Notes: generated by a model from the letters alone, not told the origin. Counted from the stretch's first letter, positions 1 to 8,387 are shown. The stretch is DNA of 64,000 nt from Prochloron sp965198675 (GCA_965198675.1 OZ240666.1:2542001-2606000), one strand, 5' to 3'. Made by a program: numbers and translations.

Positions 1-1933
1 CAAATCTTTCTTTGAGAGTGTGGTAATGTTGTTGACTGAGAATGGTGGTGGGAGCGAGGAAAGCTACTTGTTTCTCTGCACTACTGACTACTTTAAAGAT
101 AGCTCGCAGTGCTACTTCTGTTTTGCCGAAACCTACGTCCCCACATATGAGGCGATCCATGGGGCGATCGCTCTCCAAATCCCGTTTTACATCCTGAATC
201 GCCTTCAACTGATCCGTGGTGATCTCATAGGGGAAGGAGTCTTCTAATTCTTGTTGCCAAGGGATATCTGGAGGATAAGCGTAGCCAGTTAGTTGGGAGC
301 GCTTGCTATATAATTGTAATAAATCAAAAGCTAGTTTCTTGACAGTTTTGCGTACCCGATTCTTTTTGCTTTGCCAAGCTTTTCCAGACATTTTATCGAG
401 TTCTGGGGGTCTCTTGTCAGTAGTACGGTACCGAGAGAGAACTTCTAAGGAGTCTACTGGGACTCTTAATAACCCGTCTGCGTACTTTACTGCTATATAC
501 TCCCGGTTATTTAAAGTTTCCAGTTGGAGAAATTTGCCCACACCGTGTCGCTTATGGACTACATAGTCTCCGGGAGATAATTTTTGCAAGTCTACTGTTT
601 TCGAGGTAGCCCGGCGACGCTTGCGCACATAGCTGGTGGTAACTAAGGAATGTTGACCGAAGAATTCCCGATCCGTCACCACAGCTATATTATAGGTGGG
701 GAGGATAAACCCTTCTAATTCTGCCAGCCCGGCATATTTGAGGGCTACAGGAGTAGAATCTTGGTGTAGTCGCCTTATAGCTGAATAATTGTGGGGGTTA
801 GGAAGAAACTGAGCCGGACAGTCGTGTTCCTGGAGCAGGGCAGCACAACGGGATGGTTGGGCGGAAATGAGCCAAATTTCATACTTTTTTAATGTTAAGT
901 TAGTAGAGATTTCCTGTTTACCCCGCAGGATAGCTGCTAACTTGGCAAATTGGTGTGGTGCCGTGGGCAGGGGGCGACTGGCCAGATTCACTCCATTTTT
1001 CTTCTTAACTGATTCGTATTCAGTTAAATAAATTACCTTAAACTTGTCAGCAGCGTCTTGAATGGTGAAGGGACGATGCATTTTCCTCCCCAGTTGCGCA
1101 ATACATTGCCATTGTTCCTCTACCCCCTGTAACCACCTCTGGTTATGAGCTGCACATTGAGCGACTTCGTCAAAAGCACATAACGTATTTTTGGGTAAAT
1201 AATCTAAGAGACTGGTGAGTGGTTCGGGGTTGTTATTTGTGATTGCTTGGAAACTGGTAGGAGTGAGGAGGAGTCGTTCTATTTTATCCTGGGAGCGCTG
1301 GGTAGCGGGGTCAAATTCCCGCAACTGTTCTAATTCCTCTCCCAACCATTCTAAACGCACTGGCAATTCTGCCCAGACGGGGAAGATATCCACTATATCC
1401 CCTCGACGCCCCCATTGTCCTTCTGTTTCTACCAAGGGAACTCGTTCGTAACCCAGTTGGGTGAGTTTATTTTGCAGGGTTTCATTGGTGAAAGTCATTC
1501 CAGGGTTTAGGTGTAAACAAAAAGACTGGAAGACGGTGGGGGGTGGGAGGTGAGGTTGGAAGGAGCGCTCCGTAGCCACAATAGCGATGTTATCTTGGTG
1601 AGACAGGGAGGAGAGAACTTGCATTTGTCCCCAAACTGTCTCTGACTCTGTGGCAATAGAATCGTAGGGGGAAGCTTCTGAGGTAGGATAGAAATGTACT
1701 GCTCCCCAGCCCATAGCTTCCAACTGTGCTGCCCAACGTCCTGCTTCTTGTAAGGTGGGACAAATGATACAGAGATTATGGCCTCGGTCCCGTGCTAAAC
1801 TGGAAGCCACTAAACCTTTAGGTAGACGGGGAATGCCGTTTAAGTACAACTTCCCCTCTTGTTCCAGTTTGTCCAACAAGGATTTGGTGATGGATTTTTG
1901 TCCGAGAGTGTGAATAATAGAAGAGAAGGTCAT
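1..1933 (-). CDS. mfd: Transcription-repair coupling factor Mfd, N-terminal 644 codons
   Basis: Mfd is an ATP-driven DNA translocase that removes RNA polymerase stalled at DNA lesions and recruits UvrA. The frame opens at an ATG at 1933 (product begins MTFSSIIHTLGQKSI) and stays open to the window edge, so the C-terminal part is missing. The N-terminal half is the UvrB-like region and the RNA polymerase-interacting region. Helicase motif I reads GDVGFGKTE near residue 600, and LAPTTILSQQHYHTL follows, typical of RecG/Mfd translocases. Cyanobacterial Mfd is about 1,150 residues, so roughly 500 lie outside. It is divergent from the receiver gene, with about 118 bp between the two starts. Confidence 0.95.
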   Translation of the reverse strand, partial: MTFSSIIHTLGQKSITKSLLDKLEQEGKLYLNGIPRLPKGLVASSLARDRGHNLCIICPTLQEAGRWAAQLEAMGWGAVHFYPTSEASPYDSIATESETVWGQMQVLSSLSHQDNIAIVATERSFQPHLPPPTVFQSFCLHLNPGMTFTNETLQNKLTQLGYERVPLVETEGQWGRRGDIVDIFPVWAELPVRLEWLGEELEQLREFDPATQRSQDKIERLLLTPTSFQAITNNNPEPLTSLLDYLPKNTLCAFDEVAQCAAHNQRWLQGVEEQWQCIAQLGRKMHRPFTIQDAADKFKVIYLTEYESVKKKNGVNLASRPLPTAPHQFAKLAAILRGKQEISTNLTLKKYEIWLISAQPSRCAALLQEHDCPAQFLPNPHNYSAIRRLHQDSTPVALKYAGLAELEGFILPTYNIAVVTDREFFGQHSLVTTSYVRKRRRATSKTVDLQKLSPGDYVVHKRHGVGKFLQLETLNNREYIAVKYADGLLRVPVDSLEVLSRYRTTDKRPPELDKMSGKAWQSKKNRVRKTVKKLAFDLLQLYSKRSQLTGYAYPPDIPWQQELEDSFPYEITTDQLKAIQDVKRDLESDRPMDRLICGDVGFGKTEVALRAIFKVVSSAEKQVAFLAPTTILSQQHYHTLKERF

Positions 1934-2051
1934 GAATTTGAACGAGTAATTAACCGTTTATTGAATAATACAGTCTGCAATGGTCCAAAAACCTGTGGGG
2001 CGGCATCATTCCAGTCTCTACCCTATATATTAATTACTTAAAACTTTTAGT

Positions 2052-2423
2052 ATGATTAAACTTTTGATTGTAGAAGACAACTTAGTACTCCGACAAGTGA
2101 TTTTAGAAATACTCAAAAACACTAAGTTGCAGGTCAGGTCGGCGGAAGATGGGCTTGAAGCCTTAGAACAAGTGAAACTCGATCCTCCTGATATCGTTAT
2201 TTTAGATATTGTCATGCCCAAAATGAATGGTTATGAGGTTTGTCGCAAGATTAAAGGTGACTCGGCAACTAAAGATGTGTTAGTATTGATGTGTTCTTCT
2301 AAAGCGGAAGATTTCGATATCTACTGGGCAATAAAACAAGGAGCTGATGATTATATCACTAAGCCTTTTAAACCCAAGGAATTAGTTGCTAAGATTAAAA
2401 AGTTGCTTTTATCAAGAGTGTAG
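2052..2423 (+). CDS. Stand-alone response regulator receiver (REC) protein
   Basis: A 123-residue protein that is only a CheY/PilH-like receiver domain, with no output domain. Acidic pocket residues are E8 and D9, the phospho-acceptor is D52 (DIVILDIVMP), the conserved hydroxyl residue is S82 and the switch lysine is K104 in TKPFKP. It should accept phosphate from a histidine kinase and act through protein contact; the partner is not in the window. Nine bases separate its stop from the convergent kinase-like gene. Confidence 0.9.
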   Translation: MIKLLIVEDNLVLRQVILEILKNTKLQVRSAEDGLEALEQVKLDPPDIVILDIVMPKMNGYEVCRKIKGDSATKDVLVLMCSSKAEDFDIYWAIKQGADDYITKPFKPKELVAKIKKLLLSRV

Positions 2424-2432
2424 GGGCTTTTA

Positions 2433-3371
2433 CTACAGAGAAATTAACCATTTAATGATTAAGACAATTATAATAGTGGCAGCGACTCCCAAAACCATTA
2501 TACTAATGGTAATCCATTTTTTCGGTGCTGGAGATAATTTTTCTGTCCCCGCAGATAGACTCAATGACTCATTGGAGGTATAATTTTCTTGACGATTAAG
2601 TGCATTAATAGCAGCTCTCACGGTAGAATAGCGATGGCGCCAATCATAAGAAGTCATTCGATTCAAAACCCTGGCCAAACCCTCCCCTACCATAGCTAAG
2701 TCTTGCCACAAAATCTCTCCTTTGTCCCCAAGGGTGAAACTTTCGACGGTGTGAACTCCAGTCAGCCCTTGAATATCAATTATTCCCACTGCATAAATAT
2801 CGCTACTAAATTGCGCTTCTCCTCTCATTTGTTCACTAGGAATATAACCTCTATTTACCTTAATTAAACCTCCTTCTATCATACCTTGAAAGTGGATCAA
2901 AACCAACTTTCCATCCTCTTGGCGACGAATAACATGTTTCGGTTGCAAGTCCCGATAAATTAAACCTTGACTGTGGATAAACTCTAACACGGTCAACAAG
3001 TCAGTGAGGATCTCGATTACCACAGACTCTCCCAGTCGCTTACCCTGTAATTCTTCTGCTAAACTAGTGCCAGAGATATATTCTCGTGCTAAGTAACATT
3101 CTCCCTCCTCTTCAGAATAAGCCATTAACTCGGGAATTTGGGTATGTTTCCCTAAAGTTGCTAATATTTCCGCCTCCTGGTGCAAAAATTTTTGGCTCTG
3201 AAGAAATAATTCACCGGGAGTAGGATATATTAGTTTTAATAAGCATTTAGGCTTTTGAGGTAACTTGGTGTCCACTGCCAAATAACTACCTTTTAATTCA
3301 TCTTCCTGGAGCACTGCTATAATTTGATAGCGTCTATCTATAAGTTTTCCTGGGGTAAGATAATGATTCAT
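2433..3371 (-). CDS. Membrane-anchored Ser/Thr kinase-like protein with degenerate catalytic motifs
   Basis: 312 residues: a kinase fold at about 14-255, a low-complexity linker, and a C-terminal membrane helix at about 286-312 that would leave the kinase domain in the cytoplasm. The possible ATP lysine is K46 and the catalytic-loop aspartate D141 is present (YRDLQPKH). However, the usual DLKPEN lysine and asparagine are Q143 and H146, and the metal-binding DFG is HFQ at 160-162. Family knowledge: loss of the DFG aspartate normally removes or strongly reduces phosphotransfer, so a pseudokinase or scaffold is more likely than an active kinase. The activation-segment part (GYIPSEQMRG) and the SDIYAVG motif are kept. 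Target unknown. Confidence 0.75.
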   Translation of the reverse strand: MNHYLTPGKLIDRRYQIIAVLQEDELKGSYLAVDTKLPQKPKCLLKLIYPTPGELFLQSQKFLHQEAEILATLGKHTQIPELMAYSEEEGECYLAREYISGTSLAEELQGKRLGESVVIEILTDLLTVLEFIHSQGLIYRDLQPKHVIRRQEDGKLVLIHFQGMIEGGLIKVNRGYIPSEQMRGEAQFSSDIYAVGIIDIQGLTGVHTVESFTLGDKGEILWQDLAMVGEGLARVLNRMTSYDWRHRYSTVRAAINALNRQENYTSNESLSLSAGTEKLSPAPKKWITISIMVLGVAATIIIVLIIKWLISL

Positions 3372-3421
3372 TGTTTCTCATTTGTTTGTTCGTAGGGGCG
3401 GGGGTTTTCCCGCTCGCCAAC

Positions 3422-3560
3422 GTAGGGTGGGCAATGATAAATTATTCTGAGAGTAGCGGTGTTTTGGTTCAATATTGCCCATCGACAAATAGGGGAAGGT
3501 GGGCAATGGCTCTATAAACTACTATGTTAAAGTAAACTGATTTAACATTGCCCACCCTAC
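3422..3560. repeat. MITE-like repeat with GTAGGGTGGGCAATG inverted ends
   Basis: 139 bp starting with GTAGGGTGGGCAATG and ending with its inverse complement. No protein is coded. The same 15-mer, alone or as a tight palindrome, recurs near 32003, 37669, 38415, 48461, 56612, 56646, 59526 and 60550, almost always just after a stop codon. The rest of 3372-3628 holds only C-rich low-complexity sequence. Confidence 0.65.
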
Positions 3561-3740
3561 TGTCTTCCCCACACCCCACACCCCACACCCGCCCTTCCGT
3601 GCTATAACTGCTGTCTGACGGATTCTAGAGGGTGTCTGTAAAGAAAAGGTAAAGAAAGAAGGGGTAAGAGAAGAAAACAGAGAAAAGAACAGCTGGGGAG
3701 AGAAGAGAAAGCAGCAATGCCAAGAAAAGGATATCCTAGT

Positions 3741-4458
3741 AAAACAGTGACCAGTTACCTCGTACCATGACAGTTACCTCGTACCATGACAGTTATCTCG
3801 TACCATGACAGTTACCTCGTACCATGACAGTTACCAGTTACCAGTCCTGCTCATGCCAACCGGGGCAGTCAGGCAGTTACCAGTTACCAGTTACCAGTTA
3901 CCAGTTACCAGTTACCAGTTACCAGTTACCAGTTACCAGTTACCAGTTACCAGTTACCAATAAGTGGCTTGCCACCAAATAAGTGGTGGGGGCCTCAAAC
4001 CCAAGGTTGAGCTGCTACCATGGTACGTGATTACTGGTCACTGGTCACTGTCATGGTACGAGGTAACTGAAAGGTGGGGGCCTCAAACCCAAGGTTGAGC
4101 TGCTACCATGGTACGTGATTACTGGTCACTGGTCACTGTCATGGTACGAGGTAACTGAAAGGTGGGGGCCTCAAACCCAAGGTTGAGCTGCTACCATGGT
4201 ACGTGATTACTGGTCACTGGTAACTGAAAGGTGGGGGCCTCAAACCCAAGGTTGAGCTGCTACCATGGTACGTGATTACTGGTCACTGTCATGGTACAAG
4301 ATCACTGGTAACTGAAAGGTGGGGGCCTCAAACCCAAGGTTGAGCTGCTACCATGGTACGTGATTACTGGTCACTGGTAACTGAAAAGTGGGGGCCTCAA
4401 ACCCAAGGTTGAGCTGCTACCATGGTACGTGATTACTGGTCACTGGTAACTGAAAGGT
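3741..4458 (+). repeat. Composite heptamer/palindrome element inserted in the IS5 transposase (718 bp)
   Basis: Order of parts: AAAACAGTGACC end; about four 19-bp units (GACAGTTACCTCGTACCAT); a 30-nt palindrome (about 3846-3876); about a dozen CAGTTAC heptamers; a hairpin around TAAGTGGCTTGCCACC; then six copies of a unit starting GGTGGGGGCCTCAAACCC at 3985, 4073, 4161, 4230, 4318 and 4387 (spacings 88, 88, 69, 88, 69); and the end GGTAACTGAAAGGT. The same order and ends occur inverted at 16985-17268. No protein is coded. Confidence 0.85.
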
Positions 4459-4867
4459 GACATCAGTGATGCAGAGTGGAAAATAATAGAACCACTTTTG
4501 CCGGCAGCCAAATCAGCCTGCTCAGGCGCGGCGCTCTGCAGGGGTCGGGGTCGGAAAAGGACAGTAGACCTCAGACAGGTGTACAACGCCATCAGATACG
4601 TATGCCGAACGGGATGTGCGTGGGAATTATTATTCACCCCTTTCCCCCCCCCAAAGACAGTATATGGGTACGGTCGGAAATGGGAGAAGAAAGGGGTGTG
4701 GCAGAAAATTCATGATGAGTTACGGCAGCGAGTGAGAAAAAGAGCCCAGCGCAAAGGAACAGCCACAGCCTGGCTCATCGATAGCCTGCTAAGGGGCGGC
4801 CGCCCCTTAGCAGAGGTGAAAACCACAGATGACGATGGTAAGAAAGTCCATGGACGGAAGCGGCATA

Positions 4868-4914
4868 ACCCACCCCCCTCCCCAAGCTCCTGGGAGGGGG
4901 GTTGGGGGGTGGGT
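4868..4914. repeat. GC-rich 47-bp palindrome, copy 1
   Basis: Begins ACCCACCCCCCTCC and ends GGGGGGTGGGT, with a CCTGGGAGG-type centre. It lies where the catalytic core of the IS5 transposase should be. Other copies are at 11345, 48897 and 49571. Confidence 0.8.
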
Positions 4915-5039
4915 AAGACGCTTGAGTAAAGACTATGAGCGACTGCCTCAGATGAGCGAAAGCTTTGTCTATCACGCGATGACTGCCTTGATGCTCCAAC
5001 GTCTCGTGCTTTAATCTTTCTTTTACAGATACCTTCTAG

Positions 5040-5222
5040 TTCGTAAATTTTATCTCTTAAAAAATCTGCTTCCGGTCTTCGTAATTCATGTCCAAGTTGC
5101 GCTAATCTTTCTAATTTAATAAAGCATTTAGTTTGAACTTTCTGAGGAAGGCGATCTAGCCACTCAATAATCGGAACATTCCCTTTTTCATCTTGATAAA
5201 AAATAAGTTTTCTTTGGGGCAT
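5040..5222 (-). pseudogene. HigB/Gp49-like (RelE superfamily) toxin, truncated by the IS5 element
   Basis: Starts MPQRKLIFYQDEKGNVPI at 5222 and continues through EWLDRLPQKVQTKC and ELRRPEADFLRDKIYELE, the first about 60 residues of the phage-derived Gp49-like/HigB mRNA-interferase family (normally about 105-115 residues). The frame then runs into the IS right end at the CTAG site. Joining the two flanks through one CTAG gives only ESVRQQL before a stop, so the gene was perhaps already short. No antitoxin gene is seen beside it. Confidence 0.75.
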
Positions 5223-5399
5223 TTTTATTAAGCTTGAACTGATATTTAGTTAATAAGCTATCTCGTTTCTCTGAGAAGAGGAACTCTCAACCGACTTAAG
5301 TGACTTGAGCAGGGAAATAAGACCATACTTACCCAAGTTTTACATTACGTTGTTTAGAATAGAAGAATCCATTTTTACTCCTGACTGAATCTAGTATCG

Positions 5400-5900
5400 G
5401 ATATGTACGAAAAACACAAATGCATTTGGTGCTGAGGTTACAGCATTACCCCTACGGTAGAGAATCGTCTTGTGCGATGTGAAAGTCGTACATCTAGCAT
5501 GATAACCCATGCACAGAATGAGGAGCCGACTGGTCCTGTGCGATGTGAAAGTCGTACATCTAGCATGATAACCCATGGGCAGAATGAGGTTCCGTCTCCT
5601 CCAGGGGATTCTCTCCCCCTGTCCCCATGTAAAAGAGTCACTGAGGACGCCTACATTGGCAGTAAGTAATGAACCCAATGGTAAGTGGGTTGGGGATGAA
5701 CTCAGGGCTACTCATAGGGAGAGAACTAAACTCCTGCCGGGATAGAGATGGAACCCAAACTCAATCGAATTTCAGAGGTACGAAACACAGTAGAGCCAGA
5801 TAGATTCTCAGGCTGGGTCCATACCCAAGGTCATACCAGTGGGAGGGGCGACTTTCCCACTGGGTTTAATTAGAGACGGCAGAAATACCGTTGCCCAAAG
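5400..5900 (+). other. Non-coding stretch with duplicated group II intron-like hairpin
   Basis: No credible gene lies in 5223-5997. GTGCGATGTGAAAGTCGTAC occurs twice (5477-5496 and 5540-5559), each followed by ATCTAGCATGATAACCCATG, so about 50 bp is directly repeated. The GAAA-capped hairpin resembles group II intron domain V, and the preceding GCATTACCCCTACGGTAGAGAATCGTC is shared with 13618-13740 and, in part, 7785-7810. I infer remnants of an ORF-less group II intron; no reverse transcriptase is seen. Confidence 0.35.
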
Positions 5901-5997
5901 ATAAGCGGACGAATTTCAATTCTGAGGAACTGCTCAAATGCGATAACCTCGATAAAATGGAATTGCTATAATAGAAGAAGAGCGTGACTGAGAGACA

Positions 5998-6213
5998 ATG
6001 CAAGTTAAAGATCTGACCATTGAAGAATTTAAGTGCTTCATTCAGGAAACAGTAACTGAAACCCTAGAAACACTGTTGAGCGATCCAGATGAAGATAAAC
6101 AACTAAAACCTGAGGTTGTGCAGGAGTTGATTGAATCGCTACAGCGCACTCAGGGCGGAGAGCGTGGTATTCCTGCGAACGTAGTAGCAAAGAAACTTGG
6201 TCTGAAGTGGTAA
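5998..6213 (+). CDS. Antitoxin of a RelE-type toxin-antitoxin pair
   Basis: 71 residues (MQVKDLTIEEFKCFIQETV...), acidic, with the helical ETVTETLETLLSDPDED pattern common in small cyanobacterial antitoxins. Its TAA stop overlaps the ATG of the downstream toxin (TAATG), indicating translational coupling. It should bind and neutralise the toxin and repress its own promoter. The family assignment rests mainly on the partner. Confidence 0.75.
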   Translation: MQVKDLTIEEFKCFIQETVTETLETLLSDPDEDKQLKPEVVQELIESLQRTQGGERGIPANVVAKKLGLKW

Positions 6214-6476
6214 TGAGCTATCGTGTAGAGTTCAAGGCAAAAGCGATTGCAGGCTTGGAGTCGCTTACTTCAGCGGTGCAAGAACGCATTTTCCGAAAAA
6301 TACGCTGGCTTTGCGAGAACTTTGATGGAATTAGTCCCCAAGCACTAAGTGCCAATTTAAATGGTCTCTTCAAACTCAGAATTGGCGATTACAGAGTAAT
6401 TTATTCTTTTGACAATGAAACTGAGTGTATAACAATCCACAAAGTGAGCCATCGGCGGGACATCTATTATGACTAG
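6213..6476 (+). CDS. RelE/ParE-family toxin
   Basis: 87 residues from the ATG at 6213; a GTG two codons earlier is also in frame, but the ATG overlaps the antitoxin stop. Typical motifs are YRVEFKAKAIAGLESL at the N-terminus, LNGLFKLRIGDYRVIYSF in the central sheet and KVSHRRDIYYD at the end. Family members cleave ribosome-bound mRNA or, in the ParE branch, inhibit gyrase; the sequence does not decide which. The pair looks intact. Confidence 0.88.
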   Translation: MSYRVEFKAKAIAGLESLTSAVQERIFRKIRWLCENFDGISPQALSANLNGLFKLRIGDYRVIYSFDNETECITIHKVSHRRDIYYD

Positions 6477-6610
6477 TCGTCATAAATACCCTTCATAATT
6501 CCAAAGTTACAACAGCCACTTTGCAGGAAGATATTCATATACATAGGTCAGTTCACCCAAATCAGACAATAGTCGCTCGCGAAGCGGAGCCTTGCTCTCG
6601 CCTTATATTT

Positions 6611-7660
6611 TCACAGCTTTCCAACGAGCTCCTTGATTACTTCATGACATTTATAACACTGGTCTTTAGAAACTTGAATATCCTTACCGTATACTGTGTA
6701 ACTACGTCGATTCAGCATTTTACTCAATGGTAATCCTTGGTTTGCTGCTACTACACCAGCACTATTAAAGTCTCTCAATTCATAACCATAAACCTTTTCA
6801 AATGCATCTCGACAATAAGTATGATTTTCTCCATCAACAAAACGAGATTTATTTTTTTCGTACTCCTCAAACATTTTCCTCACCGCTTCATTTGATAGTG
6901 CTTTGAAAGCTTCGGCTGCACCTATTTTTTGAGTAAATCTATTACCCAGTAGAAGTGCAATTTTTGGTCTTTCCATTTGGAAACTATCAACTTTAGCTGC
7001 AAAAGTGTACTTTCCGTAAACTGGATGTGTTTTCTCTGTACCCCATATTAAATTAAACAATCCCGATATGGCGTAAATCGATGAATCATCAGCATTGATA
7101 GGAACCAGTAACTTTTCCCCTGCCAGAATTGCAATTTGTGTATAAATTGAGAAGCTCGGATTAGTATCGATAAAAAATGTTGTTGGCTTGTCAAATATAG
7201 TACGCTCTGTAAACTTTTTAAGAATTGAATGTATTTCAACCCAGGGTGAATCCGTGTTTGACAATGGTGTCGCATCAGCCCTTTCTGCCAACAAGGGAGC
7301 AATTAACTCAAGATTTCCATCACCAGACATCAGAAAAAGGTTTGACGGTAGCTCATTGTTACTTTCTTGTAATTTAAGCAAATACTTATTCACATCTCTG
7401 GTGTCATTTTTTAACACACTGTCTGTCAAATAACCCACAACAGTTTTAGGAATTTCTCCAACAATTAGTTCCTGTAGATGAGATTCAGCGCTAGTACCGC
7501 CTCCCATCAGCATCATTGATGAGTTTGCTTGTGGGCACATATCTATAACCACCACATTCTGATTTGGATCCTTCTCGGCATACATAGATGCAATGTGAAA
7601 GGTAATAGTACTCTTACCGACACCACCCTTGTTGTTCCATATAACGTAACTCTTATTCAT
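6611..7660 (-). CDS. ParA/MinD-type P-loop ATPase, orphan
   Basis: 349 residues. I place the start at 7660 because AAGGAGG lies 9 bases before that ATG; a longer frame to 7708 has no such site. KGGVGKST at 11-18 is the deviant Walker A of the ParA/Soj family, and VVVIDMCPQANSS is the conserved switch region. The C-terminal third (GYELRDFNSAGVVAANQG, ending CYKCHEVIKELVGKL) is not a standard partition sequence. No ParB gene or parS-like repeat is seen nearby, so this may be a relic of a mobile element or an accessory protein of unknown role. Confidence 0.75.
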   Translation of the reverse strand: MNKSYVIWNNKGGVGKSTITFHIASMYAEKDPNQNVVVIDMCPQANSSMMLMGGGTSAESHLQELIVGEIPKTVVGYLTDSVLKNDTRDVNKYLLKLQESNNELPSNLFLMSGDGNLELIAPLLAERADATPLSNTDSPWVEIHSILKKFTERTIFDKPTTFFIDTNPSFSIYTQIAILAGEKLLVPINADDSSIYAISGLFNLIWGTEKTHPVYGKYTFAAKVDSFQMERPKIALLLGNRFTQKIGAAEAFKALSNEAVRKMFEEYEKNKSRFVDGENHTYCRDAFEKVYGYELRDFNSAGVVAANQGLPLSKMLNRRSYTVYGKDIQVSKDQCYKCHEVIKELVGKL

Positions 7661-7813
7661 GAATAGCCTCCTTATATGACTTATCCTATGTCTAACGGTC
7701 AAGCTCACCGGCGGCTCGGATTTATTGGGAAAGCCTCAGCGATCCCAAAGGGCCACTAAAAGTTATCGCCAAGCCGTCCGGTGCCGCATTACCCCTATAG
7801 TAGCGAATGGTCG

Positions 7814-8008
7814 TCAATTTGTAAAGTGGGGTAAAACTGTCGTGACTGCCGAACCAGTGAAATCAGGCTGATACACTTTCTTAAAATGCAATGATGGATG
7901 AGATTGATTCTCCTGCCAGAGTCCATAGGCTTTTCGCGCTTGTTTCCTGATAGCATGAGGAAGCGCTGCGTAAGCGCGCCAAAAATCAGGCGTCGCAAAG
8001 GACTTCAT
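7814..8008 (-). pseudogene. RelE-like toxin, C-terminus replaced
   Basis: Begins MKSFATPDFWRAYAALP and continues KQARKAYGLWQENQSHPSLHFKKV, the N-terminal half of a small RelE-superfamily toxin usually near 85-95 residues. After about residue 44 the match stops and the frame runs into intron-like sequence (CCGCATTACCCCTATAGTAG). Its start overlaps the upstream antitoxin by 23 bases. Likely inactive. Confidence 0.7.
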
Positions 8009-8387
8009 CCAGATCCCTCACTCGATTGGTAGCAATATCCTTTTCTGCTCTGGCAATCAGGGTATCTAGCTTTCCTGATTCTAAGTCAGATTCTAGTTGC
8101 CGATCCCACATATCGTCTAAATAAGCCTGTGGACGAGTTGTAAGTTCTCTGATGTCGCCGTCTGGCAACCGTTGAATAGCAGCCTGTGATAGTACAGATC
8201 CAGCTAAACTTTTGGTAGTGTCGCTATATTTGTTACTTTGAAGAACTTGAGTCGCGATCTCTTCCATTTCGGAACCAGTCTGCTTATTAGGATCGGACTG
8301 TGAAAGAGCTGATCCAGCCAGTTTCTTTTGAATCTGAGAAGCCTTCGATCTAATATCGCTTGAGGATGCTTTCTTGTTTTTAGTCAT
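7986..8387 (-). CDS. Antitoxin partner of the truncated RelE-like toxin
   Basis: 133 residues, starting MTKNKKASSSDIRSKASQIQ and ending RVRDLDEVLCDA. It is a helical, Ala/Ser/Gln-rich protein with two copies of a KxLAGSxLSQ motif (around residues 22-30 and 61-69). Position immediately before and overlapping a RelE-like toxin start supports an antitoxin role; I recognise no DNA-binding fold. It now appears to be an orphan. Confidence 0.6.
   Translation of the reverse strand: MTKNKKASSSDIRSKASQIQKKLAGSALSQSDPNKQTGSEMEEIATQVLQSNKYSDTTKSLAGSVLSQAAIQRLPDGDIRELTTRPQAYLDDMWDRQLESDLESGKLDTLIARAEKDIATNRVRDLDEVLCDA

Larger units (their letters stand above)
3717..5013 (+). pseudogene. IS5-family transposase, broken by repeats and an internal deletion
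   Basis: The N-terminus MPRKGYPS (3717-3740) and its continuation DISDAEWKIIEPLLP (from 4459) are separated by a 718-bp repeat element. The conserved region follows (VDLRQVYNAIRYVCRTGCAWE, then KGTATAWLIDS, then KTTDDDGKKVHGRKRH). A GC-rich palindrome at 4868-4914 replaces the catalytic middle, and the gene ends in another frame with LSKDYERLPQMSESFVYHAM, the usual C-terminal motif. A degraded 30-nt palindrome (4517-4542) and a short GGGGCGGCCGCCCC palindrome near 4792-4807 also interrupt it. Not functional. Confidence 0.85.
3629..5035 (+). mobile_element. IS5-family insertion sequence, inactive, with CTAG target duplication
   Basis: Left end AGGGTGTCTGTAAAGAAA (3629) and right end, read inversely, AAGGTATCTGTAAAAGAAA (5035) are imperfect inverted repeats. 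CTAG flanks both sides (3625-3628 and 5036-5039), matching the 4-bp YTAR duplication known for IS5 elements. It holds a single transposase relic, and sits in a HigB-like toxin gene on the other strand. Several later insertions lie inside it, so it cannot move by itself. Confidence 0.7.

Noticed and set aside
3741..4458. Possible CRISPR array
   Set aside because: Units are tandem with no unique spacers, periods vary (19, 7, 69, 88) and no cas gene is present.
4710..5222. 170-codon minus-strand protein
   Set aside because: Only the first about 60 codons are a toxin; the rest reads the IS5 relic backwards.
7986..8387. Reading the 133-residue antitoxin as part of the ParA locus
   Set aside because: It overlaps the truncated toxin start, which explains it better.
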